From: Salipiger aestuarii
GTDB lineage: Bacteria > Pseudomonadota > Alphaproteobacteria > Rhodobacterales > Rhodobacteraceae
DNA: 64,000 nt
Reading direction: 5' to 3'
Assembly: GCF_003259905.1 (NCBI RefSeq)
Contig: NZ_QLMG01000003.1
Coordinates: 116,745-180,744 of the forward strand
This document shows, one piece after another, positions 44,541-54,151 of the stretch. The translations under genes were made by a program, and so were the position numbers. Numbering within the stretch: position 1 is the stretch's first letter; each line of letters opens with the position of its first letter. The notes under the pieces were generated by a model. That model was not told the DNA's origin. It worked only from the letters and a program-made list of their open reading frames with translations, and ran no database searches.

Positions 44541-44567
44541 ACGCCCGCCGGGCGAGGCGGACGTTTC
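44541..44567 (-). terminator. Terminator of pckA
   Basis: On the minus strand ACGTCCGCC pairs with GGCGGGCGT (one wobble) and is followed by TTT. A near copy of the right arm (AAAACGCCCGCCGG) is repeated at 44517-44530. Confidence 0.65.
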
Positions 44568-44587
44568 CGGTGATTCATCGGCGAGGC

Positions 44588-46186
44588 TCAGCCGATCGCG
44601 GCAGCTTTCACGTCTTCGTCGATGTAGGGCACGTATTGTTCGAAGTTGTCGGCGAACATCTTGACCAGTTTCCGGGCCTGGGCGTCGAACGCTTCCTTGT
44701 CCGACCAGGTGCGGCGCGGATCCAGCAGCAGCTCGGGCACGCCTTCGACCGCGACGGGAACCTCAAAGCCGAAGTTGGCGTCCTTGCGGAATTCTACCTT
44801 GGACAGCGACCCGTTCAGCGCCGAATGCAGCAGCGCGCGGGTGGCCTTGATCGGCATGCGGTGGCCGGTGCCATAGGCGCCCCCGGTCCAGCCGGTGTTC
44901 ACCAGCCAGCAGGTTGCACCGTGCTTGGCGATCTTGTCGCGCAGCAGATTGCCATAGACCTCGGGGCGCAGCGGCATGAACGGCGCGCCAAAGCAGGTCG
45001 AGAAGGTCGGCTGCGGTTCGGTCACGCCCCGCTCGGTGCCCGCCACCTTGGACGTAAAGCCCGACAGGAAGTGGTACATCGCCTGGGCTGGGGTCAGCCG
45101 GGCAATCGGAGGCAGCACGCCGAACGCATCGCAGGTCAGCATGATGATGTTCTTGGGATGCCCGCCCATCGCGGTGGACGACGCGTTGGAGATGTATTCC
45201 AGCGGATAGGCGCAGCGCATGTTGGCGGTCAGGCTGTCGTCTTCGAAGTCCAGCTCGAAGGTTTCGGGATCGAAGACCATGTTCTCGATCACGGTGCCGA
45301 ATTTCGAGGTGGTCGCGTAGATTTCCGGCTCGGCCTTGGGCGACAGGCTGATGGTCTTGGCATAGCAACCGCCTTCGAAATTGAAGGTGCCGCGGTCGGA
45401 CCAGCCGTGTTCGTCATCGCCGATCAGCACGCGCTCGGGGTCAGCGGACAGCGTGGTCTTGCCGGTCCCGGACAGCCCAAAGAACACGGCGGTGTCGACC
45501 GGGTTGTTCGGCGCGTGGTTGGCCGAGCAGTGCATCGCCATGATGCCCTTGAGCGGCAGGATGAAGTTCAGCAGCGTGAACACGGATTTCTTGTTTTCGC
45601 CGGCGTATTCGGTGCCGCCGATCAGAACGGTCTTCTTGTCGAGGTTCAGCGCGATGACCGTATCGCTGCGGCAGTTGTGCCGTTCGGGGTCGGCCTTGAA
45701 GGTCGGGCAGTTGATGATTGTGTATTCGGCAAGGAAATCGTCCAGCGCGTCGCGGTCGGGACGGCGCAGCATGTGGCGGATGAACAGCCCGTGCCAGGCC
45801 AGTTCGGTGACCATGCGCACCTTGATCGAATAGGCCGGATCGGCGCCACCGATCAGGTCCTGAACGTAGTAATCCTTGCCCTTCATATGTTCGAGCATGT
45901 CGGCGTACAGGGCGTCGAAACCCTCTTCGGACATCTCGCGGTTGTTGTCCCACCAGATGTTGTCGACCGCCGAGGGGCTTTTGACCACATGCTTGTCCTG
46001 CGGCGAGCGGCCGGTGAACTTGCCTGTGGTGACGTAGAACGCGCCGCCCTTGCCAAGAGTGCCCTCGCCCTTCTTGAGGGCGGCCTCGATCAGCGCCGGC
46101 TCGGTAAGGTTGTAGTGGACATCGCCGAGCCCGTCGATCCCTTGATCTTCAAGCCGGAATTCCGGGTTCACCCGTCCAAATGTCAT
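44588..46186 (-). CDS. pckA: Phosphoenolpyruvate carboxykinase (ATP)
   Basis: 532 residues. P-loop [11 protein letters not shown], metal-binding D-D-E-H-G-W and F-E-G-G-C-Y-A-K, substrate-binding S-G-K... in T-G-K-F-T-G-R-S-P. Converts oxaloacetate to PEP for gluconeogenesis. ATG at 46186 (M-T-F-G-R-V-N-P) follows AGGAG. Divergent from chvI, a synteny conserved in alphaproteobacteria. Confidence 0.97.
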   Translation of the reverse strand: MTFGRVNPEFRLEDQGIDGLGDVHYNLTEPALIEAALKKGEGTLGKGGAFYVTTGKFTGRSPQDKHVVKSPSAVDNIWWDNNREMSEEGFDALYADMLEHMKGKDYYVQDLIGGADPAYSIKVRMVTELAWHGLFIRHMLRRPDRDALDDFLAEYTIINCPTFKADPERHNCRSDTVIALNLDKKTVLIGGTEYAGENKKSVFTLLNFILPLKGIMAMHCSANHAPNNPVDTAVFFGLSGTGKTTLSADPERVLIGDDEHGWSDRGTFNFEGGCYAKTISLSPKAEPEIYATTSKFGTVIENMVFDPETFELDFEDDSLTANMRCAYPLEYISNASSTAMGGHPKNIIMLTCDAFGVLPPIARLTPAQAMYHFLSGFTSKVAGTERGVTEPQPTFSTCFGAPFMPLRPEVYGNLLRDKIAKHGATCWLVNTGWTGGAYGTGHRMPIKATRALLHSALNGSLSKVEFRKDANFGFEVPVAVEGVPELLLDPRRTWSDKEAFDAQARKLVKMFADNFEQYVPYIDEDVKAAAIG

Positions 46187-46536
46187 CTGCCAAGCTCCTG
46201 TAGCGGCGGCCTGCGCCGCGTCGTTGTTCAGAACGGCAAAGAACGTCCGTTCACCGACAGCTTCCACTGTCGGCACGACTGCTTTAGCACAGCAATTTCA
46301 GTCGGGAACAGGATACAGGTCAAAGTTAGCGCAACCAAGTTTCGTTTAGCGTTAGCATTCCTCGCGATTGATTGTGCACATGGCCGAGCTGAGACATTTT
46401 AGCCATTCCTTACGAACTTTCGGTTCCAATATGGTCTGAGCCGGGCCTGATTCGCTGTTAAACATTGTCGGAAAGCGCGAAATCCCGCATAGTGGCAAAA
46501 AAATCAGGCAAGAAGAGCAGCTAAAGGAAACATCCA
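46187..46536. promoter_or_regulatory. Divergent pckA / chvI promoter region
   Basis: 350 bases, noticeably less GC-rich in the right half (46310-46530), where both promoters probably lie. No clear ChvI or catabolite operator can be assigned by eye. AAAGGAAA just before 46537 is the chvI ribosome site. Confidence 0.6.
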
Positions 46537-47238
46537 ATGTCGAAGATCGCCCTTGTGGACGATGACAGGAATATTCTGACATCCGTCTCGATGACTCTGG
46601 AGGCAGAGGGCTTTGAAGTCGAAACCTACAACGACGGGCAGGCCGCCCTGGACGCGTTCAACAAGAAGATGCCCGACATGGCCGTCTTTGACATCAAGAT
46701 GCCGCGCATGGACGGCATGGACCTGTTGCAGCGCGTGCGCCAGAAATCCAAGATGCCGGTGATCTTCCTGACATCCAAGGACGATGAAATCGACGAGGTG
46801 CTCGGCCTGCGCATGGGCGCCGACGACTACGTCAAGAAACCGTTCAGCCAGCGCCTTCTGGTGGAACGCATCCGTGCCCTGCTGCGCCGTCAGGAAGCGG
46901 TCGCCGGCGACATGGTGGGCGATACCGAAGAAACCAAGCTGATGACCCGCGGCTCGCTGACCATGGACCCGCTGCGCCACGCGGTCAGCTGGAAAGGCGC
47001 GGACGTGTCGCTGACCGTCACCGAATTTCTGCTGCTTCAGGCGCTGGCGCAGCGCCCCGGCTTTGTCAAGTCGCGCGATCAGCTGATGGACGTGGCTTAT
47101 GACGATCAGGTCTATGTCGACGACCGCACGATCGACAGCCATATCAAGCGCCTGCGCAAGAAGATGCGGACCGTCGATGCGGATTTCTCCGCCATCGAAA
47201 CCCTGTACGGGATCGGTTACCGTTACAACGAAGAGTGA
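46537..47238 (+). CDS. chvI: Two-component response regulator ChvI
   Basis: 233 residues, OmpR family. Receiver with V-D-D-D-R-N and phospho-acceptor in [20 protein letters not shown]; winged helix ending [11 protein letters not shown]. The pair ChvG/ChvI controls envelope and acid responses in alphaproteobacteria. Three bases separate it from chvG; it lies divergent to pckA and upstream of hprK, the standard ChvI context. Confidence 0.95.
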   Translation: MSKIALVDDDRNILTSVSMTLEAEGFEVETYNDGQAALDAFNKKMPDMAVFDIKMPRMDGMDLLQRVRQKSKMPVIFLTSKDDEIDEVLGLRMGADDYVKKPFSQRLLVERIRALLRRQEAVAGDMVGDTEETKLMTRGSLTMDPLRHAVSWKGADVSLTVTEFLLLQALAQRPGFVKSRDQLMDVAYDDQVYVDDRTIDSHIKRLRKKMRTVDADFSAIETLYGIGYRYNEE

Positions 47239-47241
47239 CGC

Positions 47242-48975
47242 ATGGCGCTTGCCGAAGGGATCTTGATGCGCGACGAACAGTCCGGGGGCCGGCAGGACGC
47301 TGATGTGATGCTGGGCGATGACTGGGTCGCGCCCGACAGCACCGTGGAAAAGGAACTGCGCGACAGCCGCGCGCGCAGAAGCCTGTTCTCGCTCAACCGT
47401 TCGCCGCTGACCCGCAAGATCATCACGTTCAACCTGATCGCGCTGAATGTGCTGGTGGCGGGGATCCTGTGGCTCAACTCGTCGCGCGACACTCTGGTGC
47501 TGCAACGCGGCAACGCGCTTGGCTCGGAAGTCGAACTGATCGCCGACGCGCTTGAACTGCGCCTGCCCGCCGGGGCACCGGTGCCGATCGGCACCGCGCC
47601 GGGCATCGACATCCCGGCCACGCTGGCCGGGCTCGACCTGCGCCAGGGGGTGGAGCTTCTGGTATTCGACGCGGGCAATTTCCTGGTTGGCGAGACGGTC
47701 GGCACCCAGCCCGAGCTGCACACCTCTGACCCCAGGGGGCAGAACCATCCGACATTGATCTCGGATTTCCTTGACACCGTCTGGCGCGGCATCGCCGGCA
47801 TGTTCGCCTATTTCGAGGACACTCCGGATCTTGCGCTCGAAGACCGCCTGCGCCGGATGATCGAAACCGGCGATCCGGCGCAAACCCGCGTCGTACCCGG
47901 CAAGGGACCGACCGGCGCCACGCTGTTCACCGCCTTGTCGCCGATCCGCCAGGGGGACGCCATCGTCGGCACCGTGGCCATGGTCTCGGCGGCGGCGGAA
48001 ATCGACGCCGCCGTCAGCGCGGAACGCGAACGGGTGCTGCAAATGTTCGTCATCGCCACGCTGGTGTCGATCGGGCTGAGCCTCGTTCTTGCGTCGACCA
48101 TCGCGAACCCGATCTCCGATCTGGCGGATGCCGCCGAGATCGGTCGCGACCGCAACAACAAGGCCAAGGGCGGCACGTCGCGCCGCATCCGTATTCCCGA
48201 CCTGACCGCCCGCCCGGACGAGATCGGCCGCCTTTCGGGCGCGCTGCGCGGCATGGTCGCAGCCCTTTACGACCGGATCGACAGCAATGAACAGTTCGCC
48301 GCCGATGTCGCGCATGAGATCAAGAACCCGCTGGCCAGCCTGCGCTCTGCCATCGGGTCGCTGAGGATCGTCAAGAAAGACGAGCACCGGGCAAAACTGC
48401 TGAACGTCATCGAACATGACGTACGCCGTCTGGATCGGCTGGTCAGCGACATTTCGAATGCCTCCCGGCTGGATTCCGAACTGGTCAAGGAAGAAGAGCA
48501 GGAATTTAACCTACTGGAAATGCTTGGAAATCTTGCGCAGTTCCTTGGCGAGGACGCGCGGCGCAAGGGCGTGGAATTCATCACGGACCTGCCGCCGCAG
48601 CCGATCCGCATCAACGGGCTGGAACCCCGGCTGGCGCAGGTTTTCGTCAATCTCATCACCAACGCGGTGTCGTTCTGCGAAGACGGCGACGCGATCCGCG
48701 TCTGGGCGCGGCGCCGCGACAACCGCGTGCTGGTCGTGGTCGAGGACACCGGACCCGGCATCCCCGAAGAGGCGCTTCAGAAGATATTCAAGCGGTTCTA
48801 CTCGCATCGTCCCGAAAATGACTTTGGCAACAACTCGGGACTTGGCCTTGCGATCTCCAAGCAAATCGTCGAGGCGCATGACGGCGTGATCTGGGCCGAA
48901 AACATTCGCCCCACCGAAGCCGATGTCACCTCCGAACCGCTCGGGGCGCGCTTCGTGGTCGGCCTGCCGATCTGA
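47242..48975 (+). CDS. chvG: Sensor histidine kinase ChvG
   Basis: 577 residues. Cytosolic start, membrane helix ~55-75 ([15 protein letters not shown]), periplasmic sensor domain, second helix ~265-285, HAMP linker, HisKA with [12 protein letters not shown] (His ~355), and HATPase with L-I-T-N-A-V-S-F-C and D-T-G-P-G-I-P-E-E. In relatives ExoR in the periplasm inhibits this kinase; no exoR is seen here. Confidence 0.95.
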   Translation: MALAEGILMRDEQSGGRQDADVMLGDDWVAPDSTVEKELRDSRARRSLFSLNRSPLTRKIITFNLIALNVLVAGILWLNSSRDTLVLQRGNALGSEVELIADALELRLPAGAPVPIGTAPGIDIPATLAGLDLRQGVELLVFDAGNFLVGETVGTQPELHTSDPRGQNHPTLISDFLDTVWRGIAGMFAYFEDTPDLALEDRLRRMIETGDPAQTRVVPGKGPTGATLFTALSPIRQGDAIVGTVAMVSAAAEIDAAVSAERERVLQMFVIATLVSIGLSLVLASTIANPISDLADAAEIGRDRNNKAKGGTSRRIRIPDLTARPDEIGRLSGALRGMVAALYDRIDSNEQFAADVAHEIKNPLASLRSAIGSLRIVKKDEHRAKLLNVIEHDVRRLDRLVSDISNASRLDSELVKEEEQEFNLLEMLGNLAQFLGEDARRKGVEFITDLPPQPIRINGLEPRLAQVFVNLITNAVSFCEDGDAIRVWARRRDNRVLVVVEDTGPGIPEEALQKIFKRFYSHRPENDFGNNSGLGLAISKQIVEAHDGVIWAENIRPTEADVTSEPLGARFVVGLPI

Positions 48976-48979
48976 TCGC

Positions 48980-50338
48980 ATGATCCCGCCAGGCGCCTCG
49001 GTCCATCATGCCACCGCGGTTGCGGTCGATGGCAGGGGCCTGATGATCCGCGGTGCATCCGGACGCGGCAAGTCTGGACTGGCGCTTGAAATGATGGCGC
49101 GCGGCGCGGTTCTGGTCGCTGACGACCGGGTGATCGTCGAGCGGCGCGGCGCGCATCTGTGGCTATCCTGCCCCGCCCCGCTGCGCGGCATGATAGAAGC
49201 GCGCGGCATCGGGCTGCTGCGCACCACGCCTGGACACCCGGTACGGTTGTGCGCGGTACTCGACCTCGACAATGTCGAAACGGCCCGCATGCCGCAGCGC
49301 CGCGAAATCGTGCTGCACGGGCAAAGAATCCCCTTGCTTCACCACGCAGGCACCCCCACCTTCCCGGCAGCGCTTGTGCAATATCTCCGCAGTGGACGAA
49401 GGAATTCCCCCTTGATCACGGACCAGCAGGCACGAACCCAGCGCGTGGTTCTGGTCACCGGCCCATCGGGCGCCGGACGGTCCACCGCGATCAATGCGCT
49501 TGAGGATTTCGGCTATGAGGCCATCGACAACATCCCGCTCAGACTCATCCCGCGGCTGCTCGAAGGCGGTGCGCTGGCGCGTCCCGTGGCGCTTGGCGTA
49601 GACATCCGCAACCGGGATTTTTCCGTGCAGCGGCTGATTGACCTGTATCGCGACTTTGGGCAGGATCCGCGCCTGGACGCGCAACTGCTGTATCTGGACT
49701 GCACACCCGAGGTGCTGGCGCGACGGTATTCCGAGACCCGCCGCCGGCACCCGCTGGCCCCCGATGAAAGCTATACGTCAGGCATCGCGCGCGAAATCGC
49801 GTTGCTTGAGGTGGCGCGCGGCGTTGCTGACATTCTTGTCGACACAAGCGAGCTGTCGCCGCACGATCTGCGCACCAGGATGGAAAATCTGTTTGCCGAT
49901 GCCACCGGGCAACAGCTTGCGGTGTCGGTGCAATCCTTTTCCTACAAGCGCGGCCTGCCGCAGGGGCTGGACTGGGTGTTCGATTGCCGGTTTCTGGACA
50001 ACCCGCACTGGGACCCGGACCTGCGCGGGCTGACCGGGCTGGATGCCGCGGTTCAGGCGCATGTCCGGCGCGACGCGCGCTTCGCGCCGTTTGTCGATCA
50101 GCTTTGCGCGCTGGCGCTTTTCGTGCTGCCGGCCTGCAAAGAGGAGGGCAAGGCCCATCTTGCCTTTGGTCTTGGGTGCACCGGAGGCCAGCACCGTTCC
50201 GTTACCGTCGCCGAAACACTCGCCCGCAGCCTTGCAGAGCAAGACTGGCAGGTGTCATGTAGGCATCGCGAACTTGAACGCCGGGGACTGGCCGCAGTTG
50301 CGTCCCAACCCGGTGACGTCGGAGGAAGGCAGGGGTGA
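48980..50338 (+). CDS. hprK-rapZ: In-frame fusion of HPr kinase/phosphorylase and RapZ
   Basis: 452 codons without a stop. Residues 1-~144 are the short alphaproteobacterial HPr kinase with Walker [10 protein letters not shown]. From ~155 follows a full Rap[14 protein letters not shown], and the signature [10 protein letters not shown]. The two are normally separate, overlapping genes. At the junction (49407-49411) there are five C; with four, HprK would end at TGA 49413-49415, overlapping a TTG start for rapZ at 49412 that has AAGGA upstream. So either a true fusion, a one-base slip, or a sequencing error. The TTG may still give free RapZ. Confidence 0.85.
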   Translation: MIPPGASVHHATAVAVDGRGLMIRGASGRGKSGLALEMMARGAVLVADDRVIVERRGAHLWLSCPAPLRGMIEARGIGLLRTTPGHPVRLCAVLDLDNVETARMPQRREIVLHGQRIPLLHHAGTPTFPAALVQYLRSGRRNSPLITDQQARTQRVVLVTGPSGAGRSTAINALEDFGYEAIDNIPLRLIPRLLEGGALARPVALGVDIRNRDFSVQRLIDLYRDFGQDPRLDAQLLYLDCTPEVLARRYSETRRRHPLAPDESYTSGIAREIALLEVARGVADILVDTSELSPHDLRTRMENLFADATGQQLAVSVQSFSYKRGLPQGLDWVFDCRFLDNPHWDPDLRGLTGLDAAVQAHVRRDARFAPFVDQLCALALFVLPACKEEGKAHLAFGLGCTGGQHRSVTVAETLARSLAEQDWQVSCRHRELERRGLAAVASQPGDVGGRQG

Positions 50339-50733
50339 TCGGCATCGTGATCGTTGCCCACGGAGGGCTGGCGCGGGAATATCTCGCGGCGGTCGAACAT
50401 GTGGTCGGCGTCCAGCCCGGCGTCGTTGCCGTCGCGATCGAACCCGACCACGACCGCAACCGCAAACAGGCCGAGATCTGCGTCGCCGCCGACGAGGTCG
50501 ACACCGGCGGCGGCGTCGTTGTGGTCACCGATCTGTTCGGGGGCTCGCCGTCGAACCTGTCGCTGCTGGCCTGCCAGCCGGAAAACCGGCGCATCGTTTA
50601 TGGCATGAACCTGCCGATGCTGATCAAGCTGGCCAAGAGCCGCCAGATGGATGTGCCAGACGCGGTAAAGGGCGCGCTGGAGGCCGGGCGGAAATATATT
50701 GACAGCGTGAACGTCAGGCCCGATCCCCATTGA
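50335..50733 (+). CDS. PTS system mannose-type EIIA component
   Basis: 132 residues. EIIA-Man fold with phosphorylatable histidine in V-I-V-A-H-G-G-L-A and the [13 protein letters not shown] segment. GTG start at 50335 overlaps the rapZ stop (GTGA); GGAGGA lies upstream. No permease partner: alphaproteobacterial PTS of this kind is regulatory, relaying phosphate from EI-Ntr through HPr. Confidence 0.92.
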   Translation: MIGIVIVAHGGLAREYLAAVEHVVGVQPGVVAVAIEPDHDRNRKQAEICVAADEVDTGGGVVVVTDLFGGSPSNLSLLACQPENRRIVYGMNLPMLIKLAKSRQMDVPDAVKGALEAGRKYIDSVNVRPDPH

Positions 50734-50765
50734 CGAGCCTGAGGGCGTCGCGCAGGGAAGACAAG

Positions 50766-51044
50766 ATGACCGAGACGGTGCAGCGCAAGCTGAAGATCGT
50801 GAATGAAAAAGGGCTGCACGCCCGAGCTTCGGCCAAACTGGTGGAAGTGGTGGAAGGCTTCGATGCAAGGGCCGAGGTTTCGAAGGACGGTCTGAGCGCC
50901 GGTGGCGACAGCATCATGGGTCTTTTGATGTTGGCAGCGTCCAGGGGAAGCTTTATTGAGGTTGAAACCTCCGGTCCGGACGCGACCGCGCTTGCCGATG
51001 CTCTGGAAGCCCTGGTCGCCAACCGCTTCGGGGAAGAGAATTAG
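50766..51044 (+). CDS. ptsH: HPr phosphocarrier protein
   Basis: 92 residues. His in G-L-H-A-R-A-S-A-K and regulatory Ser in G-D-S-I-M-G-L-L-M-L, the target of HPr kinase. ATG at 50766 follows GGGAAG; a TTG at 50730 that overlaps the EIIA stop is an alternative start. Part of the chvI-chvG-hprK-EIIA-HPr block. Confidence 0.95.
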   Translation: MTETVQRKLKIVNEKGLHARASAKLVEVVEGFDARAEVSKDGLSAGGDSIMGLLMLAASRGSFIEVETSGPDATALADALEALVANRFGEEN

Positions 51045-51140
51045 GCGACGGGGCTCTGCCCGTGCGCACCTTGACAGCCCCGGGGCGGGAACCGGGGAGC
51101 AGACCAGGAAACTGGCCAGGAGACGGATCGAAGCGGGCGC

Positions 51141-52022
51141 ATGGTGGACAGTTTTCAGGCTTCGGATCGGCAAGGCAAGGTGACGCCGATAATCGATCCG
51201 CCCTATGACAAGCGCAAGCTCAGTTACGCCAATACCTTCACCAATCCCTGGAAGGCGAACACCATCCGCGCGATGGAATGGGCGACCGGCAAGATCCCTC
51301 TGATCCGCCTTGTCCGACGGGTCGAACGCGATGGCGTGCGTAACGGCCAAGCCTTCTGGCCGCACGCCCTGCATCACATGCGCATCCCGCTTCTGACTCC
51401 GGAGGAACAGATCCGCCGGATCCCGGCAAAGGGACCTGTCGTCGTGGTTGCGAACCACCCGCACGGGCTTGTGGACGGGATGATCCTGGCCGACCTGATC
51501 GGGCGCATCCGCACCGATTACAAGATCCTCACGCGCGCGCTGCTGACCGGCGTGAAAGAAATCGAGGAGTTCATGATCCCGGTCCCCTTCCCGCACGAGG
51601 CCGGTGCTCGGGAACAAAGCCTTGCGATGCGGGCAAATGCCATGGATCACCTGCGCAAGGGCGGGGTGATAGCGCTGTTTCCATCGGGTGTGGTGGCCGC
51701 GTCAAGGACGATTTTTGGCCCGGCGGTCGAGGGGACCTGGAATCCGTTCACCGCGAAGATGATTCAGCGGTCGGGCGCCACGGTGGTGCCGATCTATTTC
51801 CCCGGACAAAACAGCCGCGCCTACCAGATCGCCAACCGGCTGTCGCCGACCCTGCGCCAGGGGCTGTTGATCCACGAAGTTCTGCACGCCTGCGGACGGC
51901 CGCAGAAACCTGTCGTCGGCGCGCCGATCTGTCCGGAAGAAATGCGGAGGTGGAACGGCAAGCAGCGAGAGTTCATTGCCTGGCTGCGCGAACGCACCAT
52001 CGGTCTTGTGAACGGCGCTTGA
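51141..52022 (+). CDS. Lysophospholipid acyltransferase family protein
   Basis: 293 residues. PlsC/OlsA-type catalytic motif V-V-V-A-N-H-P-H-G-L-V-D-G (H-x4-D class) and F-P-S-G-V-V-A. Transfers acyl chains to lysophospholipid or ornithine-lipid precursors at the inner membrane. Downstream end of the PTS block; two perfect palindromes follow at once. Confidence 0.85.
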   Translation: MVDSFQASDRQGKVTPIIDPPYDKRKLSYANTFTNPWKANTIRAMEWATGKIPLIRLVRRVERDGVRNGQAFWPHALHHMRIPLLTPEEQIRRIPAKGPVVVVANHPHGLVDGMILADLIGRIRTDYKILTRALLTGVKEIEEFMIPVPFPHEAGAREQSLAMRANAMDHLRKGGVIALFPSGVVAASRTIFGPAVEGTWNPFTAKMIQRSGATVVPIYFPGQNSRAYQIANRLSPTLRQGLLIHEVLHACGRPQKPVVGAPICPEEMRRWNGKQREFIAWLRERTIGLVNGA

Positions 52023-52026
52023 GACA

Positions 52027-52050
52027 AAGAAATTTCGTACGAAATTTCTT
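52027..52050. repeat. Perfect 24-bp palindrome, CGTACG core
   Basis: Fully self-complementary, centred between 52038 and 52039, with core TTTCGTACGAAA. It begins five bases after the acyltransferase stop codon. Could act as a bidirectional terminator (A-rich and T-rich flanks) or as a protein-binding site. Confidence 0.9.
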
Positions 52051-52071
52051 GTGCTCAGGCCGTCCGGAATC

Positions 52072-52101
52072 GCCAAGATTTTTCGTACGAAAAATCTTGG
52101 C
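52072..52101. repeat. Perfect 30-bp palindrome, CGTACG core
   Basis: Fully self-complementary over 30 bp, centred between 52086 and 52087, with core TTTTTCGTACGAAAAA. It shares the TTTCGTACGAAA centre with the palindrome at 52027-52050; centres are 48 bp apart. It ends 13 bases before the stop of the convergent dehydrogenase gene. Confidence 0.9.
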
Positions 52102-52114
52102 TGCAGACGCTGCG

Positions 52115-52990
52115 TCAGCGCGTGGGAACCGGTTCCTCTCCACGGTAGTCGTAGAAACCGCGCTTGGTTTTCCGACCGAGCCAACCCGCTTCGACGTATT
52201 TGGTCAGCAGCGGGCAGGGCCGATATTTCGTATCCGCCAGCCCCTCGTGCAGCACGTTCATGATCGCAAGGCAGGTGTCGAGTCCGATGAAATCCGCAAG
52301 CTCCAGCGGTCCCATCGGATGGTTCGCCCCAAGCTTCATTGCCATGTCAATGGACTTGACGTTACCGACGCCTTCGTAAAGCGTATAGACCGCTTCGTTG
52401 ATCATCGGCACCAAAATCCGGTTGACGATGAAGGCCGGAAAGTCTTCGGCACTGGCGGCGGTTTTACCCAGTCTTTCAACCACTTTGAGACAGGTTTCGT
52501 AGGTCTCTCGATCGGTGGCGATTCCACGAATCAGTTCGACGAGCTGCATCAGCGGAACGGGGTTCATGAAGTGAAACCCAAGGAATTTTTCCGGTCGGTC
52601 GGTCCGCGAGGCAAGACGTGTGATCGAAATCGACGAGGTGTTTGACGTTAGGATCGTGTGCGGCAGAAGATGAGGCCCCAAACTGTCGAATATCTTCTGC
52701 TTTACGGTTTCCTGTTCGGTCGCAGCCTCGATCACGAGGTCGGTCTGGCCGATGTCGGCCATTTCCAGCGTCGTCGAGATACGGCCCAGCGCAGTGTCGC
52801 GCACCTCGCCCGAGATCTTTTCGCGGCTGACCTGCCGATCGAGGTTTCTGGCGATCAGCGCCACGGCCTTGTCGAGCGCATCCTGACTGATGTCCGACAG
52901 CCGCACCTCATACCCGGCCAGCGCCATCACATGGGCGATGCCGTTGCCCATCTGACCCGCGCCGATGACCCCGATCTTGCTGATTTCCAT
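52115..52990 (-). CDS. hbd: 3-hydroxybutyryl-CoA dehydrogenase
   Basis: 291 residues. NAD-binding I-G-V-I-G-A-G-Q-M-G-N-G-I-A, catalytic H-F-M-N-P-V-P and substrate loop T-S-N-T-S-S-I-S-I-T. Oxidises (S)-3-hydroxybutyryl-CoA in fatty-acid or butyrate metabolism. ATG at 52990 follows AGAGGTG. Convergent with the acyltransferase gene. Confidence 0.92.
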   Translation of the reverse strand: MEISKIGVIGAGQMGNGIAHVMALAGYEVRLSDISQDALDKAVALIARNLDRQVSREKISGEVRDTALGRISTTLEMADIGQTDLVIEAATEQETVKQKIFDSLGPHLLPHTILTSNTSSISITRLASRTDRPEKFLGFHFMNPVPLMQLVELIRGIATDRETYETCLKVVERLGKTAASAEDFPAFIVNRILVPMINEAVYTLYEGVGNVKSIDMAMKLGANHPMGPLELADFIGLDTCLAIMNVLHEGLADTKYRPCPLLTKYVEAGWLGRKTKRGFYDYRGEEPVPTR

Positions 52991-53146
52991 GGTCCGCACC
53001 TCTGAATTGACCGGCGTACGATAGGCACACGCCGCCGGTGGTCGCAAGGATGGCCGGGCGCATTTGGTTCGCTTTTTCGTCTTAGCGAAATCGAAAGAAG
53101 AATCCCCCAGTTTTAGAGTCGGGTGAGAAGGATGAAAGGTGGGTGG

Positions 53147-53974
53147 ATGACTGTCGCCATATCAGCGCAGGCTGCGCTAGATTATTTTCCGTGCAGATAC
53201 GGAAGATCTCGGGTTCTGTTCAGAGGACCACGTCAGAGGCTCGACGCCCCTTATGTCGGTTTCCTTGGCGGTACCGAAACCTATGGGCGTTTCATTGAGA
53301 CGCCTTTTCCGGCGCTGCTGGAACAGCAGCTTGGCCAGTCATGCGTCAACTTTGGCGCGGTCAATGCCGGGCTGGATCTGTATCTTCACGATCCGGCGGT
53401 GCTTGGGCTTGCTGAACGCGCGGACGCCTGCGTGCTGCAGATCATGGGCGCGCAGAACATGTCGAACCGTTATTACAGCGTGCATCCTCGGCGCAACGAC
53501 CGGTTTCTGCGCGCCTCAGACCGGCTTCAACAGCTGTATCCCGAGGTCGACTTTACCGAGTTCCATTTCAACCGGCACATGCTCGGCAGGCTTCAAAGCT
53601 TGTCCGCCCAGCGGTTCGACGAAGTGGTCATGGAACTGCGCCTTGCCTGGGTGGCCCGCATGAAGCACCTTCTGACACTGTTGCGGGGCCGGGTTCTTCT
53701 GCTCTGGTTTGCCGACCAGTCTCCGCCGGACACACCGATCGGCGACACCCGGGGCGACCCGCTGTTTGTCGATCGCTCGATGGTCGAGGCGTTGCGCCCG
53801 CGCGTTGCGGGGCTGGTCGAAACGCCGCTGAGCGTTTCGGCGCGCAAGCGCGGCGCCCCCGGCATGATCTTCAGCGATTACGAAGCAAACGCCGCCGCGG
53901 AACTCATGGGCCCCCAGGCGCATGAAGAAACCGCTGAACAGTTGCTTCCGCTTCTGCGCGAACTGCTCTGCTGA
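53147..53974 (+). CDS. DUF6473 family protein
   Basis: 275 residues. Y-F-P-C-R-Y-G-R-S-R-V-L-F-R-G-P-R, then A-P-Y-V-G-F-L-G-G-T-E-T-Y-G-R-F and M-G-A-Q-N-M-S-N-R-Y-Y-S-V-H-P-R-R-N-D. The pattern matches a Rhodobacterales family, often near sulfotransferase genes; the fold may be SGNH-hydrolase-like. Function unknown. The start at 53147 has AAAGG upstream; GTG/ATG codons at 53123 and 53132 are alternatives. Confidence 0.72.
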   Translation: MTVAISAQAALDYFPCRYGRSRVLFRGPRQRLDAPYVGFLGGTETYGRFIETPFPALLEQQLGQSCVNFGAVNAGLDLYLHDPAVLGLAERADACVLQIMGAQNMSNRYYSVHPRRNDRFLRASDRLQQLYPEVDFTEFHFNRHMLGRLQSLSAQRFDEVVMELRLAWVARMKHLLTLLRGRVLLLWFADQSPPDTPIGDTRGDPLFVDRSMVEALRPRVAGLVETPLSVSARKRGAPGMIFSDYEANAAAELMGPQAHEETAEQLLPLLRELLC

Positions 53975-54151
53975 CGCCGGACTGCACGCTTCTTCACCAG
54001 GGCGGCCCGGAACGGCAGTATCTCCGCTCTGCGGCGAGCGGACGCAGGCCGGGATCGTGGAATGCCGACGCGTTCCCGGTATAGCTGACCCATTAGCCCT
54101 GCCCGGCGTCGCAAGATGCGGCGCAGGGCCGTCAGCCAGCCGGAGATCCGA

